Assembly (NCBI RefSeq): GCF_001029445.1
Contig: NZ_LDOT01000011.1
Location: forward strand, 122,016 to 186,015
Direction of reading: 5' to 3'
Length of the DNA: 64,000 nt
Source of the DNA: Photobacterium aquae
GTDB lineage: Bacteria; Pseudomonadota; Gammaproteobacteria; Enterobacterales; Vibrionaceae
Under the pieces are notes generated by a model, which saw only the letters and a program-made list of their open reading frames with translations, was not told the DNA's origin and did no database searches. Below are positions 1-8,933 of the stretch, in pieces (position 1 is the stretch's first letter; every line of letters begins with the position of its first letter). The translations under genes and the position numbers were made by a program.

Positions 1-671
1 AACTGTGGCAGGAGTTCAGACTTGGGGCTCGCTATATTTACGGTGATACCGAATATGTTGGGGTGCCCGGCGTTAGTGCGGGGAAGCGAGAAAGCAAGGC
101 GGTCTATGTTAGCTACCAGCTCGATACCCTTGATGATTTTATGCTGCCCAAATGGGGAAACTCGGTGGATGTGTCGATGGCGTTGTCCGACGAGAACTAT
201 GATGACGGCAATGTTTCCAATCGTGATATGGCCTTTGAGCTCGATGTTAACTGGCGTGGTGCGTATACCTTTGGCAACCACACCTTCATGGGGAAGGCGG
301 AGTATGGGCAGATTGACTATACCCTGTCGGCGTTGGTGGATCCCAAGGAGATAGGGGGGTTTCTAAACCTTTCCGGGATCCCTAAAAATGGCCTGACTGG
401 CAACAATAAGCTCTTTGGGGCTGCGATATATCGCTACCACCTCGCCGAGCAGGATTTTGGTTTGTTCAAGTCATCGGTCTTTCTTGGGGGATCCGTGGAG
501 TATGGCGGGGTATACAACGACCCAGAACTCGGGTTCAGTGACAGGCCCCTATATACGGCGGGCAGTGTTTTCACGGGCATTACCACCCCGTTGGGGCCCT
601 TGATTGTGGCGTATGGTCAGACGGAGCAAAACAATAATTCGTTCTATCTGTTCTTTGGCGGTGCGCTGTAA
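1..671 (+). CDS. Patatin-like phospholipase / outer-membrane barrel protein, C-terminal part (5' truncated by window)
   Basis: The reading frame is open from base 3, so the gene begins before the window. The visible ~220 residues alternate short hydrophobic strands with polar turns and end in a stretch closing FYLFFGGAL, which resembles the C-terminal beta-barrel (bacterial surface antigen type) attached to patatin-like lipases of the PlpD/RssA kind. The pattern ITTPLGPL.VAYGQ near the end is typical of that barrel. The lipase domain with its Ser-Asp dyad would lie upstream and is not visible, so the enzyme function is inferred from the barrel alone. Another Omp85-type surface protein remains possible. 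No terminator is obvious before acnB. Confidence 0.6.
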   Translation, partial: LWQEFRLGARYIYGDTEYVGVPGVSAGKRESKAVYVSYQLDTLDDFMLPKWGNSVDVSMALSDENYDDGNVSNRDMAFELDVNWRGAYTFGNHTFMGKAEYGQIDYTLSALVDPKEIGGFLNLSGIPKNGLTGNNKLFGAAIYRYHLAEQDFGLFKSSVFLGGSVEYGGVYNDPELGFSDRPLYTAGSVFTGITTPLGPLIVAYGQTEQNNNSFYLFFGGAL

Positions 672-734
672 ATTTATTCAAAATCTGTGAATGTTGTAAA
701 AAACGAGTGGATTTTAACTTTACGTTAAAACTGG

Positions 735-740
735 TATGCT
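735..740 (+). promoter_or_regulatory. Possible -10 element of acnB promoter
   Basis: TATGCT lies in an AT-rich block about 160 bases before acnB, with TTTTAA 17 bases upstream as a poor -35. The match is weak. I list it because no other candidate stands out in the 228-base gap. Confidence 0.25.
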
Positions 741-899
741 GAATAAACGGTTTTGGTCTCCCTAGGCTAATGTTGAGGCGTTTCCCGCCGGGTAACCGTT
801 TAGTGTGTGGCAGGATAAGCCTCATTGCAGCATGTCGGGTGATCAATCACTTCCAAGGATGTTTGGCGTCTTGGCCAAACCTAGAATGAGGAATATGTC

Positions 900-3497
900 G
901 TGCTTGAAGCCTACCGTAAACACGTCGAAGAACGTGCAGCTGAAGGAATTGTTCCAAAGCCTCTCGATGCCGAGCAGGCAGCTTCTCTGGTTGAGTTATT
1001 GAAGAACCCGCCAGCAGGAGAGGAATCCTTCTTGCTTGATCTGCTTGAAAATCGTATCCCGCCGGGGGTTGACGAAGCGGCGTATGTAAAAGCCGGCTTT
1101 TTGGCTGCACTGTCAACCGGCGAGGCGGTTTCGCCTATCGTTACTCCGGTCAAGGCGGCTGAGTTGCTGGGAACGATGCAAGGCGGTTACAACATCGAGC
1201 CGTTGATCTCCCTACTCGATGATGCCGAGTTGGCGCCGGTGGCGGTCAAGGCCCTGTCCCACACCTTGCTGATGTTCGATGCCTTCTATGATGTGGAGGA
1301 AAAGGCCAAGGCTGGCAATGCCTACGCCCAGGCTGTGCTGCAATCTTGGGCTGACGCCGAATGGTTCCTGTCTAAGCCTGAACTCGCCGAGAAAATCACC
1401 CTGACAGTGTTTAAGGTCACCGGTGAGACCAATACCGATGATCTTTCGCCAGCGCCTGATGCTTGGTCACGTCCGGATATCCCGTTGCATGCACTGGCGA
1501 TGCTCAAGAACGTCCGTGATGGCATCGAGCCCGATCAGCCCGGCAGTATTGGCCCGATTAAGCAAATAGAGGCGCTCCAGCAAAAAGGCCACCAACTCGT
1601 GTACGTCGGCGATGTGGTCGGAACCGGTTCGTCGCGTAAATCGGCGACCAACTCGGTGCTGTGGTTTATGGGCGATGATATCCCCTGCGTGCCTAACAAG
1701 CGTGCGGGAGGCTATGTACTGGGCGGCAAAATTGCCCCGATATTCTTCAATACCATGGAAGATGCCGGTGCCTTGCCGATCGAAGTTGATGTTACCGCAC
1801 TCAATATGGGTGATGTGATTGATGTCTACCCTTACAAGGGCGAGGTGCGTCGCCATGAATCAGACGAACTGGTATCGACTTTTGGTCTGAAGACCGATGT
1901 GCTGATTGACGAAGTGCGTGCTGGTGGCCGTATTCCATTGATCATCGGCCGTGGCCTGACTGATCGTGCGCGCCAGTCTTTGGGCCTGCCGTCTTCTGAT
2001 GTGTTCCGCCGTCCGGTGGCCGTCGAGGACTCAGGCAAGGGCTATACGCTGGCCCAGAAGATGGTCGGTAAAGCCTGTGGTGTGGAAGGCATCCGCCCTG
2101 GTACCTATTGTGAGCCTAAGATGACCACGGTGGGCTCGCAGGATACCACCGGTCCGATGACCCGCGACGAATTGAAAGATTTAGCCTGTCTAGGTTTTTC
2201 TGCTGAGCTGACCATGCAGTCGTTCTGCCATACGTCGGCTTACCCAAAACCGATCGATGTGAATACGCACCATACGCTGCCTGATTTTATTATGAATCGA
2301 GGCGGGGTATCTTTGCGTCCGGGTGACGGTGTTATTCACTCATGGCTCAACCGCATGTTGCTGCCGGATACCGTCGGTACTGGCGGTGACTCCCATACTC
2401 GCTTCCCTCTGGGGATTTCTTTCCCTGCCGGTTCCGGCCTGGTGGCTTTTGCGGCGGCAACTGGGGTGATGCCTCTTGATATGCCCGAGTCGATTCTGGT
2501 GCGCTTTAAAGGCGAGATGCAAGAAGGGATCACCTTGCGCGATCTGGTTCATGCCATCCCTTACTACGCGATTCAGCAAGGGCTGTTGACGGTAGAGAAA
2601 GCCGGAAAGATCAACGAATTCTCTGGCCGCGTGTTGGAAATTGAAGGGGTTGAGCACTTAACGGTCGAGCAGGCGTTCGAACTGTCAGATGCCTCGGCAG
2701 AGCGAAGCGCTGCTGGCTGTACGGTGAAATTGTCGCAGGCATCGATAGCCGAGTACCTCGAATCGAACATCGTTATGCTTAAGTGGATGATAGCCGAGGG
2801 CTATGGTGACCGCCGTACCATTGAGCGTCGTATCAGTGCGATGGAAGCATGGCTTGCCAACCCTGAATTGATGACGGCAGACAGTGATGCGGAATACGCC
2901 CATGTGATCGAAATCGATCTGGCTGATATCAAAGAGCCCATTCTCTGTGCGCCGAACGATCCTGATGATGCCCGGTTGTTGTCCGAGGTCCAGGGTACCC
3001 AAATTGACGAGGTATTTATCGGTTCGTGTATGACCAATATTGGTCACTTCCGTGCAGCCGGCAAGTTGCTCGAGAAATTCGGCGGCCAGCTGGATACCCG
3101 TTTATGGGTGGCTCCACCGACCAAGATGGACAAGGATCAGCTAACCGAAGAAGGTTACTACGGCATTTTTGGCCGAGCTGGGGTACGGATTGAAACACCG
3201 GGATGTTCGCTCTGTATGGGTAACCAGGCTCGGGTGGCCGACAAGGCAACAGTGATGTCGACCTCGACCCGTAACTTCCCTAACCGTTTGGGGACTGGCG
3301 CGAACGTGTACTTGTCGTCGGCCGAACTGGCGGCGGTAGGGGCAATTCTCGGGCGGATCCCGACGCTCGAGGAGTACCTTGAATATGCTAAGCAGATCGA
3401 TGCCACGGCGGCGGATACCTACCGTTACCTTAATTTCCACCGAATGGAGCAGTACACCAAGGTAGCCGATGAGGTGATTGTGCAGCAGCCTGCCTGA
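900..3497 (+). CDS. acnB: Aconitate hydratase B
   Basis: This is the TCA-cycle aconitase (citrate to isocitrate) of the AcnB type, which also acts on 2-methylisocitrate. The 865 residues equal the E. coli length and the sequence is colinear from [13 protein letters not shown] to the end. The three [4Fe-4S] cysteine ligands fall at C710 (GSCMTN), C769 and C772 (PGCSLCMG), the same numbers as in E. coli AcnB. The N-terminal HEAT-like region specific to AcnB (about 1-160) precedes the swivel and catalytic domains. The start codon is GTG, preceded by GAGGA; homology leaves little room for another start. It is transcribed alone, followed by a strong terminator shared with the convergent DoxX gene. 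Confidence 0.98.
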   Translation: MLEAYRKHVEERAAEGIVPKPLDAEQAASLVELLKNPPAGEESFLLDLLENRIPPGVDEAAYVKAGFLAALSTGEAVSPIVTPVKAAELLGTMQGGYNIEPLISLLDDAELAPVAVKALSHTLLMFDAFYDVEEKAKAGNAYAQAVLQSWADAEWFLSKPELAEKITLTVFKVTGETNTDDLSPAPDAWSRPDIPLHALAMLKNVRDGIEPDQPGSIGPIKQIEALQQKGHQLVYVGDVVGTGSSRKSATNSVLWFMGDDIPCVPNKRAGGYVLGGKIAPIFFNTMEDAGALPIEVDVTALNMGDVIDVYPYKGEVRRHESDELVSTFGLKTDVLIDEVRAGGRIPLIIGRGLTDRARQSLGLPSSDVFRRPVAVEDSGKGYTLAQKMVGKACGVEGIRPGTYCEPKMTTVGSQDTTGPMTRDELKDLACLGFSAELTMQSFCHTSAYPKPIDVNTHHTLPDFIMNRGGVSLRPGDGVIHSWLNRMLLPDTVGTGGDSHTRFPLGISFPAGSGLVAFAAATGVMPLDMPESILVRFKGEMQEGITLRDLVHAIPYYAIQQGLLTVEKAGKINEFSGRVLEIEGVEHLTVEQAFELSDASAERSAAGCTVKLSQASIAEYLESNIVMLKWMIAEGYGDRRTIERRISAMEAWLANPELMTADSDAEYAHVIEIDLADIKEPILCAPNDPDDARLLSEVQGTQIDEVFIGSCMTNIGHFRAAGKLLEKFGGQLDTRLWVAPPTKMDKDQLTEEGYYGIFGRAGVRIETPGCSLCMGNQARVADKATVMSTSTRNFPNRLGTGANVYLSSAELAAVGAILGRIPTLEEYLEYAKQIDATAADTYRYLNFHRMEQYTKVADEVIVQQPA

Positions 3498-3525
3498 TCC
3501 CCCAGATTTAGGGTTATTTGCCAAA

Positions 3526-3556
3526 TAAAAACGCCTCCTCGGAGGCGTTTTCTTTT
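3526..3556. terminator. Bidirectional terminator acnB / DoxX
   Basis: ACGCCTCC and GGAGGCGT form a GC-rich hairpin with A-tract before and T-tract after, so it can stop transcription from both convergent genes. Confidence 0.9.
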
Positions 3557-4012
3557 TTAGGCGGTTTGCAGGGCCGGTTTGGTTTTGCTGCGTTTGGCCA
3601 GCCAGTAGTGCGAGGCGCTGAGTCGGCCTCCACCTTGAATCAGTAAGGTGAGGTAGAGCATGGCATAGAGGAACATTGGCTCGGCGCTGGTCCAGCCTGT
3701 CGTGGTGCTGGTGGTATAGGTGGCCACTGTCATGGTAAGCAGCAGGATCAGGGCGAACAGGCGGGTTAGCATACCTGCCAAAATGGCCAGTGAAGCCATG
3801 ATTTCGATGAGTATAACGATGACAAGGCTGGCGCTCGTGCCGATACCGAGCGGGTCGGCAAAGGTCGGGGCCAGATCACCGAACTGGAAAATTTTGCCGA
3901 TGCCGTGGGCCAGCATCGCACCGCCGGTTGCCAGGCGTAGTAACAGAAGCAGGATATCATCGAGACGGTGGGCATTGTTGCGGCCCGAGAGAAAAGCGAG
4001 AAATCTATCCAT
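3557..4012 (-). CDS. DoxX family membrane protein
   Basis: A 151-residue protein with four hydrophobic segments (about 20-40, 60-80, 83-100 and 108-125), matching the DoxX/SURF4-like family. The conserved AHGIGKIFQFG element follows the first membrane helix. DoxX proteins are inner-membrane proteins; some associate with thiosulfate:quinone oxidoreductase or redox stress, but none of those partners is adjacent, so no substrate can be assigned. The start is backed by AAGGA 9 bases upstream. It stands alone, facing acnB. Confidence 0.85.
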   Translation of the reverse strand: MDRFLAFLSGRNNAHRLDDILLLLLRLATGGAMLAHGIGKIFQFGDLAPTFADPLGIGTSASLVIVILIEIMASLAILAGMLTRLFALILLLTMTVATYTTSTTTGWTSAEPMFLYAMLYLTLLIQGGGRLSASHYWLAKRSKTKPALQTA

Positions 4013-4142
4013 AAGCCATATCCTTCTGAATGGGAAGAGTGGAGTGTGTTCCCATTAGACTACGGTTGTGGTTAGCCTGTGCTGAATATCGGCAATGGGA
4101 ATACGGTTTTGTGATGGCGGTAACAGCGGTGGGGGCAGATGC

Positions 4143-4171
4143 AAAAGGCAGGTTGGGCACCTGCCTTTTTT
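4143..4171 (-). terminator. Terminator of glxK
   Basis: AAAGGCAGGT and ACCTGCCTTT form a perfect stem with a five-base loop, flanked by A and T tracts, just past the glxK stop codon. Confidence 0.8.
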
Positions 4172-4190
4172 GACTTGATGGGGACGGTAA

Positions 4191-5327
4191 TTAGCGTCGG
4201 CCGACAGTGACCATGGCGGCGATATTGCGGGCGGTCATCTGGAGGTTGAAAGCGGCCTCGTCTAATGCTTCGGGCAACGTCATCGCGCGGGGCACGACAC
4301 TGAAGACAGCATCGATACCGTGGTCGTAAACGGCATCGCAGTCGGCAGCCAGACAGCCGGCAATACCGATCACCGGCAAGTGGAATTTCTTCGCGGTACG
4401 GGCAACCCCAATCGGGGTCTTGCCGTGAATAGTCTGGCTATCAATACGGCCTTCACCGGTGATCACCAGATCGGCATCAGCAACGATATCGGTTAGGTTG
4501 ACCGCATCCATCACGATCTCGATCCCCGGGCGCAGGCTGGCATTTAGCAGGCCAAGCAGGGCCGCGCCCATTCCACCAGCCGCACCGGCACCGGCCATCT
4601 CTTTCACATCGCGCCCGAGCTGGGCTTTGATGATCGCAGCATAGTGGGCGAGGTTGGCGTCAAGCTGCGCGACCATCTCCGGCGTTGCCCCTTTTTGCGG
4701 GCCGAACACCTGCGAGGCTCCTTTCGGGCCGCATAGCGGGTTGTCGACGTCGCAAGCCACTTCCAGTCTGACCGTGGCAAGGCGCGGGTCGAGCCCCGCC
4801 ATATCGATGCTGGCAATCCGGCTTAGAGCCTCACCGCCGAAACCGACCACTTCGCCATTTGTATCAAGCAGGCGGATCCCAAGGGCTTGGGCCATACCGA
4901 TCCCGCCGTCATTGGTTGCGCTGCCGCCGATCCCTACGATGATATGCTCGACCCCCTTGTCCAGTGCGGCCTTGATTAGCTCGCCGGTGCCGAAGGTGGT
5001 GGTCTTGAGCGGGTTGCGTTGCGCCGGGCTGACAAGGTGCAGGCCTGAGGCCGCGGCCATCTCGATCACCGCCGTACGACCGTCACCCAGCAGGCCGTAG
5101 AAGCCGTCAACCTGCTCGCCAAGCGGGCCGGTGACCGGGTGGTTGATAATCGTGCCACCGGTGGCATCCACCAGCGACTGGACGGTGCCCTCGCCGCCGT
5201 CGGCCATCGGGAGCTTGTGGTAGTCGGCATCGGGCAATACTTCGCGGAAGCCAGCTTCGATTGCCGTGGCAACTTCCATCGCCGTTAAACTTTCTTTGTA
5301 TGAATCAGGAGCAATAACAATTTTCAT
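4191..5327 (-). CDS. glxK: Glycerate 2-kinase (GlxK/GarK type)
   Basis: This cytoplasmic enzyme phosphorylates D-glycerate to 2-phosphoglycerate, feeding lower glycolysis. At 378 residues it has the normal family length. Visible signatures are the N-terminal VIAPDSYKES, ADGGEGT at 42-48 and GIGGSATNDGG at 132-142, all typical of the type-1 glycerate kinases. It begins 12 bases after the permease gene with AAGGAA as ribosome site, so the two are co-transcribed, and the sugar-acid regulator sdaR lies upstream. The same trio occurs in Haemophilus. Whether glycerate comes from outside or from glucarate/glyoxylate breakdown is not shown by the window. Confidence 0.95.
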   Translation of the reverse strand: MKIVIAPDSYKESLTAMEVATAIEAGFREVLPDADYHKLPMADGGEGTVQSLVDATGGTIINHPVTGPLGEQVDGFYGLLGDGRTAVIEMAAASGLHLVSPAQRNPLKTTTFGTGELIKAALDKGVEHIIVGIGGSATNDGGIGMAQALGIRLLDTNGEVVGFGGEALSRIASIDMAGLDPRLATVRLEVACDVDNPLCGPKGASQVFGPQKGATPEMVAQLDANLAHYAAIIKAQLGRDVKEMAGAGAAGGMGAALLGLLNASLRPGIEIVMDAVNLTDIVADADLVITGEGRIDSQTIHGKTPIGVARTAKKFHLPVIGIAGCLAADCDAVYDHGIDAVFSVVPRAMTLPEALDEAAFNLQMTARNIAAMVTVGRR

Positions 5328-5339
5328 GGCTGGGATTCC

Positions 5340-6605
5340 TTAAACGAACAGACCGAAAACACCGAAGATAAGGGTTGAAACAATGGCGATCATAAGGCCG
5401 ACTGCTGACTCGTAAGGGATCAGCTTGAGGCGCTCTTGCATGTCCATGTGGACGGCACCGCCGGTGGCATGGAAGAAGCTGCCGTGCGGCATGTGGTCGA
5501 GCACCGTCGCACCGGCATGGATCATCGCCGCGCCGGCAAGAGCTGGTACACCCAACTCGAGAATCGTATGGCTGAAGACACTTGCAGCCACGGCCGTGCC
5601 AGCGGTTGTCGAGGCAGTGGCCAGTGACATCAGTGCACCGGAGATTGGTGCCAGCAGGTAAGACGGCAGGCCGGAGGCGGTCAGCACATCGATCAGGCCG
5701 CTCTTGAGGCCGGAGTTGGCAATGATGCCGGCAAGGGTACCTGTACCGAGCAGCATGACGGCAACCGGAGCCATGCGGGTTAGGCCGGAGACGGCAAAGT
5801 GGTTGCTGTCACGGAAGCGTCCCATTACGACGGCACCGATCAGGCCGCCAAGGGGCAGGGCGATCAGCGGGTCGACATTGAGTCCTGCGATTGGGCGCAG
5901 GGCCAGCAGGGCAATCGCGACCAGCGGGGCGACGATGGCGGCACCAAATGTCGGCAGGCGGCTGTGGTCTACGGTAACGACTTCGTGCTGCTGGACCTTG
6001 CTGCCGCGGTTGACCAGTTTCTTGGCGATGAAGTAGGCGAAGACCATACCGCATAGCCCAGGGATCACGCCTGCTGCCATCACGGAGGTCAGCGGGACGT
6101 TGAAGGCATCGGCTGCGGCAATGGCATTCGGGTTCGGCGACATCACGTTGCCCGCCTTGCCGCCGCCGACCATGGCCAGCAGGATCGCCATCTTGGAGAG
6201 GTCGGCACGATGGGCAATGGCCAGCGCGATAGGCGCGACGGTGATCACCGCCACATCGACGAATACGCCGACAGCGGTCAGGATCATGGTGGCGACGGCC
6301 AGTGCCAGCAGGGCACGGGTCTCGCCGACTTTCTTGACGATGGTTTCGGCAATGGTTGTCGCCGCGCCGGACTCAATCAGCACCCCGGCCAGAACGCCGG
6401 CAGCGAGGATACGCAGCACGGCTGTGACGATGCCCTGAGCGCCGCCGATCATCAGGTTGACGGTATCGGTCAGCGAGACGCCGCCGACAATACCGCCGAC
6501 AAGGGCGCCAATGATCATGCCGTAGGCAGGCGGGACTTTTTTCAAAATGAGGCTAATGGCCACAATCAGGGCGGCAAGGGCGCCGAGGGTTGAGACTTCT
6601 ACCAT
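5340..6605 (-). CDS. GntP-family permease, probable glycerate/gluconate transporter
   Basis: A 421-residue integral membrane protein with about 12 hydrophobic segments, belonging to the GntP gluconate:H+ symporter family. The conserved GGGKAGNVMSPNPNAIAAAD motif (about 165-184) and the re-entrant-type glycine/alanine-rich repeats support this. Linkage with glycerate kinase and an SdaR/CdaR regulator suggests glycerate or a related sugar acid as substrate rather than gluconate, because no gluconate kinase is near. It is the first gene of the two-gene unit. Its leader carries a perfect palindrome, the probable operator. Confidence 0.88.
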   Translation of the reverse strand: MVEVSTLGALAALIVAISLILKKVPPAYGMIIGALVGGIVGGVSLTDTVNLMIGGAQGIVTAVLRILAAGVLAGVLIESGAATTIAETIVKKVGETRALLALAVATMILTAVGVFVDVAVITVAPIALAIAHRADLSKMAILLAMVGGGKAGNVMSPNPNAIAAADAFNVPLTSVMAAGVIPGLCGMVFAYFIAKKLVNRGSKVQQHEVVTVDHSRLPTFGAAIVAPLVAIALLALRPIAGLNVDPLIALPLGGLIGAVVMGRFRDSNHFAVSGLTRMAPVAVMLLGTGTLAGIIANSGLKSGLIDVLTASGLPSYLLAPISGALMSLATASTTAGTAVAASVFSHTILELGVPALAGAAMIHAGATVLDHMPHGSFFHATGGAVHMDMQERLKLIPYESAVGLMIAIVSTLIFGVFGLFV

Positions 6606-6685
6606 TGCTGTATTCCATGTCAGAGAAAGCGAGAATGCGTTGTTGCGCTGGACTTTACGCGGCAGGGCAGTTTTTAGCTTTAGGC

Positions 6686-6709
6686 GAGGTGACGAAAATG
6701 CATCACCTC
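6686..6709 (-). repeat. Inverted repeat in gntP leader
   Basis: GAGGTGA and TCACCTC are perfect 7-base arms around a 10-base loop, between the likely operator and the permease start. No U-tract follows, so it is not a simple terminator; it may be an mRNA hairpin or a weak protein site. Confidence 0.4.
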
Positions 6710-6719
6710 AGACGTGTTT

Positions 6720-6739
6720 ATTTGTGCGGATGCACAAAT
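6720..6739 (-). promoter_or_regulatory. Probable SdaR/CdaR operator upstream of gntP-glxK
   Basis: ATTTGTGC-GGAT-GCACAAAT is a perfect 8+8 palindrome between the sdaR stop codon and the permease gene. Its TGTG-N6-CACA spacing is two bases shorter than a CRP site (TGTGA-N6-TCACA), so the adjacent SdaR regulator is the better candidate. Confidence 0.55.
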
Positions 6740-6752
6740 TGAGTTTTTTTGA

Positions 6753-7889
6753 TCAGCCGCAGATGGCGAGGTAGAGACGTGTTTTATCACTTATGTTGTT
6801 GAAACTTAATAGGGTTTCTTGCTCTATTCGCTCAAGGCGATAGCGCAGGGTATTGCGGTGGATGTGGAGGGCTTCGCAGGTTTGAGCCAAATCACAATTC
6901 TGGGCAAAAAATACTTCAAGGGTCCGTAGCAGTGTTCCGCGGGGGTCATTGGCCCGGAGCAAATGCAGGGGCTGCATCAGCTGCTCGTAGCGCCAGCGGT
7001 CCTGTTTGAGGCTGCTAAGCAGGACCGGCAGGATGTGGTCTTGGTAGAACAGAACCGTCTCGCCGGAGCGATCCGACTCCAGGGTTGCTTGGGCTGTGAG
7101 GTAGGATCGTGATAGTCCCTGCAGGCCGGGAAAGTATTCGCCGAGTGCGATTCGGATCGTGAACTGGCTCTCCTTGGCGACCCGGCGCAGGAGCTTGTCG
7201 AGGCGCTTTCTCTCGACCTCTTTGGACCAACTGTCACCGCTCAGGGATATTGGCTTGAGGACCACGATTTCATTCATCGAGACCGAGGCGATCCCCACCA
7301 GGTTGTCGCGCTCTGGGTATTCGAGCAGATGGACCATGCGCTGGAGGTGTTCGAGCGAGAGGTTTTCCCCTGCCGATGGCAACACCTTGACGATGGCGGC
7401 AATGCGGGGCTGGGAGAGATCCAGTGCCAGTTTCTGGGCTATCGACAGCAGCTGGTTCTCGTTGAGCTCGCTGCCGCGGATCAGCTGGAGGACCAGTTCC
7501 TCGCGGTGGCGCTTGTTCCACTGGACTTGTGCCATCAGTGCTTCTTGCTCGACGATGAGTTCGGCGGTCATCTTCACCAGCTCACCGTAGTTGCGCACTT
7601 GTTCGGGCTCGCCGGAAATTCCCACCACACCGATGGCTTGGTCGCGGAACAGGATCGGCAGGTTGATGCCCGGTTTGACCCCTTTGAGCTGGAGGGCGGT
7701 GGCAGGATCGATCTCGACCACCCGGTTGTCGTTGAGGGCAAGGATCGCTCCCTCGTGGCGCTGGTTGAGGCGGGAAGGGTCGCCGGACCCGATAATCCTG
7801 CCGTATTCGTCCATGACATTGACCGAATGCCGGATGATCTTCATGGCCCGCTCGACGATTTGGCGGGCAATGGTGGCGTTGAGTTGCAT
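6753..7889 (-). CDS. sdaR: Sugar-acid (carbohydrate diacid) transcriptional regulator
   Basis: This is an activator of the CdaR/SdaR family, which senses glycerate, galactarate or glucarate. The N-terminal putative sugar-diacid-recognition domain runs from about 1 to 135 (INVMDEYGRIIGSGDPSR-like segment, GEPEQVRNYGELVKMTAE). A middle GGDEF-like region follows, then a C-terminal PucR-type helix-turn-helix (ALHIHRNTLRYRLERIE). I chose the ATG at 7889 (378 aa) because alignment with E. coli CdaR begins there; a TTG 19 codons earlier would only add non-conserved residues. It lies directly upstream of the permease and kinase on the same strand and probably activates them. Confidence 0.9.
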   Translation of the reverse strand: MQLNATIARQIVERAMKIIRHSVNVMDEYGRIIGSGDPSRLNQRHEGAILALNDNRVVEIDPATALQLKGVKPGINLPILFRDQAIGVVGISGEPEQVRNYGELVKMTAELIVEQEALMAQVQWNKRHREELVLQLIRGSELNENQLLSIAQKLALDLSQPRIAAIVKVLPSAGENLSLEHLQRMVHLLEYPERDNLVGIASVSMNEIVVLKPISLSGDSWSKEVERKRLDKLLRRVAKESQFTIRIALGEYFPGLQGLSRSYLTAQATLESDRSGETVLFYQDHILPVLLSSLKQDRWRYEQLMQPLHLLRANDPRGTLLRTLEVFFAQNCDLAQTCEALHIHRNTLRYRLERIEQETLLSFNNISDKTRLYLAICG

Positions 7890-7996
7890 TTCTGTGTCAG
7901 ATCCTGAAAATGTGCGCACCGTGAGCGCATGCTGGGGCGTGGTCAAAGTGTATCACTCTCCGCACGCTTGTCATTGATGGCGTGTAAGGGGCCGCT

Positions 7997-8365
7997 ATGG
8001 ATTACGATTTTAAGAAGAACACATTAGATGGCAGTTATCATGCTGTCTTTTCAATGGGCCACGAGGTCTTGGGACGCTGGTTGGTGGAAGTGGCGGGTAA
8101 GGACTTTGCGCTGATGGATACGGTGATGTCCCAGCTTGGTGCACTCAAGAACAGCACTCAAGAATGGCGGATGGTGGGCGACGAGCTGACGCTTACCCTG
8201 CAGGACAATGAAGTGGTTGTTCAGGCTAACTATCTGTTTTCAGAAGATGATACCGAACTTGAAGACAACATGGATTTTTATGACGAGGAAGCCATCGCCG
8301 TCTGTGGGTTTGAGGATTTTGCTCAGGTGCTCGATGCCTGGCGGGCGTTTGTCACGCGTTTTTAA
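7997..8365 (+). CDS. yacL: UPF0231 family protein YacL
   Basis: A small acidic cytoplasmic protein of 122 residues closely resembling E. coli YacL (MDYEF start, [19 protein letters not shown]...DFAQV near the end). The biochemical role is unknown; in enterobacteria it also sits close to acnB. The ribosome site AAGGGG lies 6 bases before the ATG. It is monocistronic, divergent from sdaR, and ends with a strong hairpin terminator that also contains an NtrC-like palindrome. Confidence 0.92.
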   Translation: MDYDFKKNTLDGSYHAVFSMGHEVLGRWLVEVAGKDFALMDTVMSQLGALKNSTQEWRMVGDELTLTLQDNEVVVQANYLFSEDDTELEDNMDFYDEEAIAVCGFEDFAQVLDAWRAFVTRF

Positions 8366-8418
8366 TCGGCTTGGATAGGGGGATGCCCCATAAAGGCACG
8401 GAATGCCTGTTTATAGTG

Positions 8419-8451
8419 AAAAGGCCGCACCAATATGGTGCGGCCTTTTTT
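8419..8451 (+). terminator. yacL terminator
   Basis: AAGGCCGCACCA and TGGTGCGGCCTT form a long perfect stem with a T6 tail. The tip of the stem is also an NtrC-type palindrome (see the regulatory entry). Confidence 0.92.
8427..8441 (+). promoter_or_regulatory. NtrC (NRI) enhancer site upstream of glnK-amtB
   Basis: GCACCAATATGGTGC is a perfect palindrome with the GCACCA-N3-TGGTGC form of the strong NtrC sites of E. coli glnA. Its centre lies about 96 bases upstream of the predicted sigma-54 start, a normal enhancer distance. It coincides with the yacL terminator stem. Confidence 0.7.
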
Positions 8452-8503
8452 GTTGGTGGTATAGGGATATCATTAACCTAATGATAATTAAGAGAATAAA
8501 AAG

Positions 8504-8520
8504 TTGGCACGGTGCTTGTT
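8504..8520 (+). promoter_or_regulatory. Sigma-54 promoter of glnK-amtB
   Basis: TTGGCACGGTGCTTGTT matches the TTGGCAC-N5-TTGC consensus, with GG at 8506-8507. The -12 GC is GT here, the only deviation. The start site would be near 8530, about 40 bases before glnK. Confidence 0.8.
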
Positions 8521-8569
8521 TGTTAATTAATTGTGATTAAGAGGGAATGCAGTTTGTGAGGAGCAGCGA

Positions 8570-8908
8570 ATGAAACTAATTAACGCAATTATCAAGCCAT
8601 TCAAGTTAGACGATGTACGCGAAGCACTGGCCGATGTCGGGGTCGAGGGAATGACGGTGACCGAAGTGAAAGGCTTCGGCCGCCAGAAGGGCCATACCGA
8701 GCTGTACCGTGGGGCCGAGTATCAGGTTGATTTCCTACCCAAGGTGAAACTGGAGATCGCCACCCAGTCCGACAACCTCGATGCCATCATCGACGCGATT
8801 TCCAAAGCGGCCCAGACCGGCAAGATCGGCGATGGCAAGATATTCGTCTACGACCTTGACCATGCCGTGCGGATCCGTACTGGCGAAGTAGATATGGAAG
8901 CACTGTAA
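8570..8908 (+). CDS. glnK: PII nitrogen regulatory protein GlnK
   Basis: A 112-residue PII trimer subunit that senses 2-oxoglutarate and ATP/ADP and gates AmtB. The T-loop carries the uridylylation tyrosine Y51 in YRGAEYQV. The B- and C-loop motifs TGKIGDGKIFV and IRTGE are intact. It precedes amtB by 25 bases, the classic glnK-amtB arrangement, and sits behind a sigma-54 promoter with an NtrC site. That context, rather than sequence, separates it from GlnB. The ribosome site is GAGGAG. Confidence 0.95.
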   Translation: MKLINAIIKPFKLDDVREALADVGVEGMTVTEVKGFGRQKGHTELYRGAEYQVDFLPKVKLEIATQSDNLDAIIDAISKAAQTGKIGDGKIFVYDLDHAVRIRTGEVDMEAL

Positions 8909-8933
8909 GTATTAGGAGACAGGGGACAAAGCT

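Noticed and set aside
6720..6739. CRP site at the gntP palindrome
   Set aside because: The half-sites are TGTG-N6-CACA, two bases closer than the TGTGA-N6-TCACA spacing CRP requires.
7912..7919. GTGCGCAC palindrome upstream of sdaR as an autoregulatory operator
   Set aside because: It lacks the four-base spacer of the gntP palindrome and is short enough to occur by chance.
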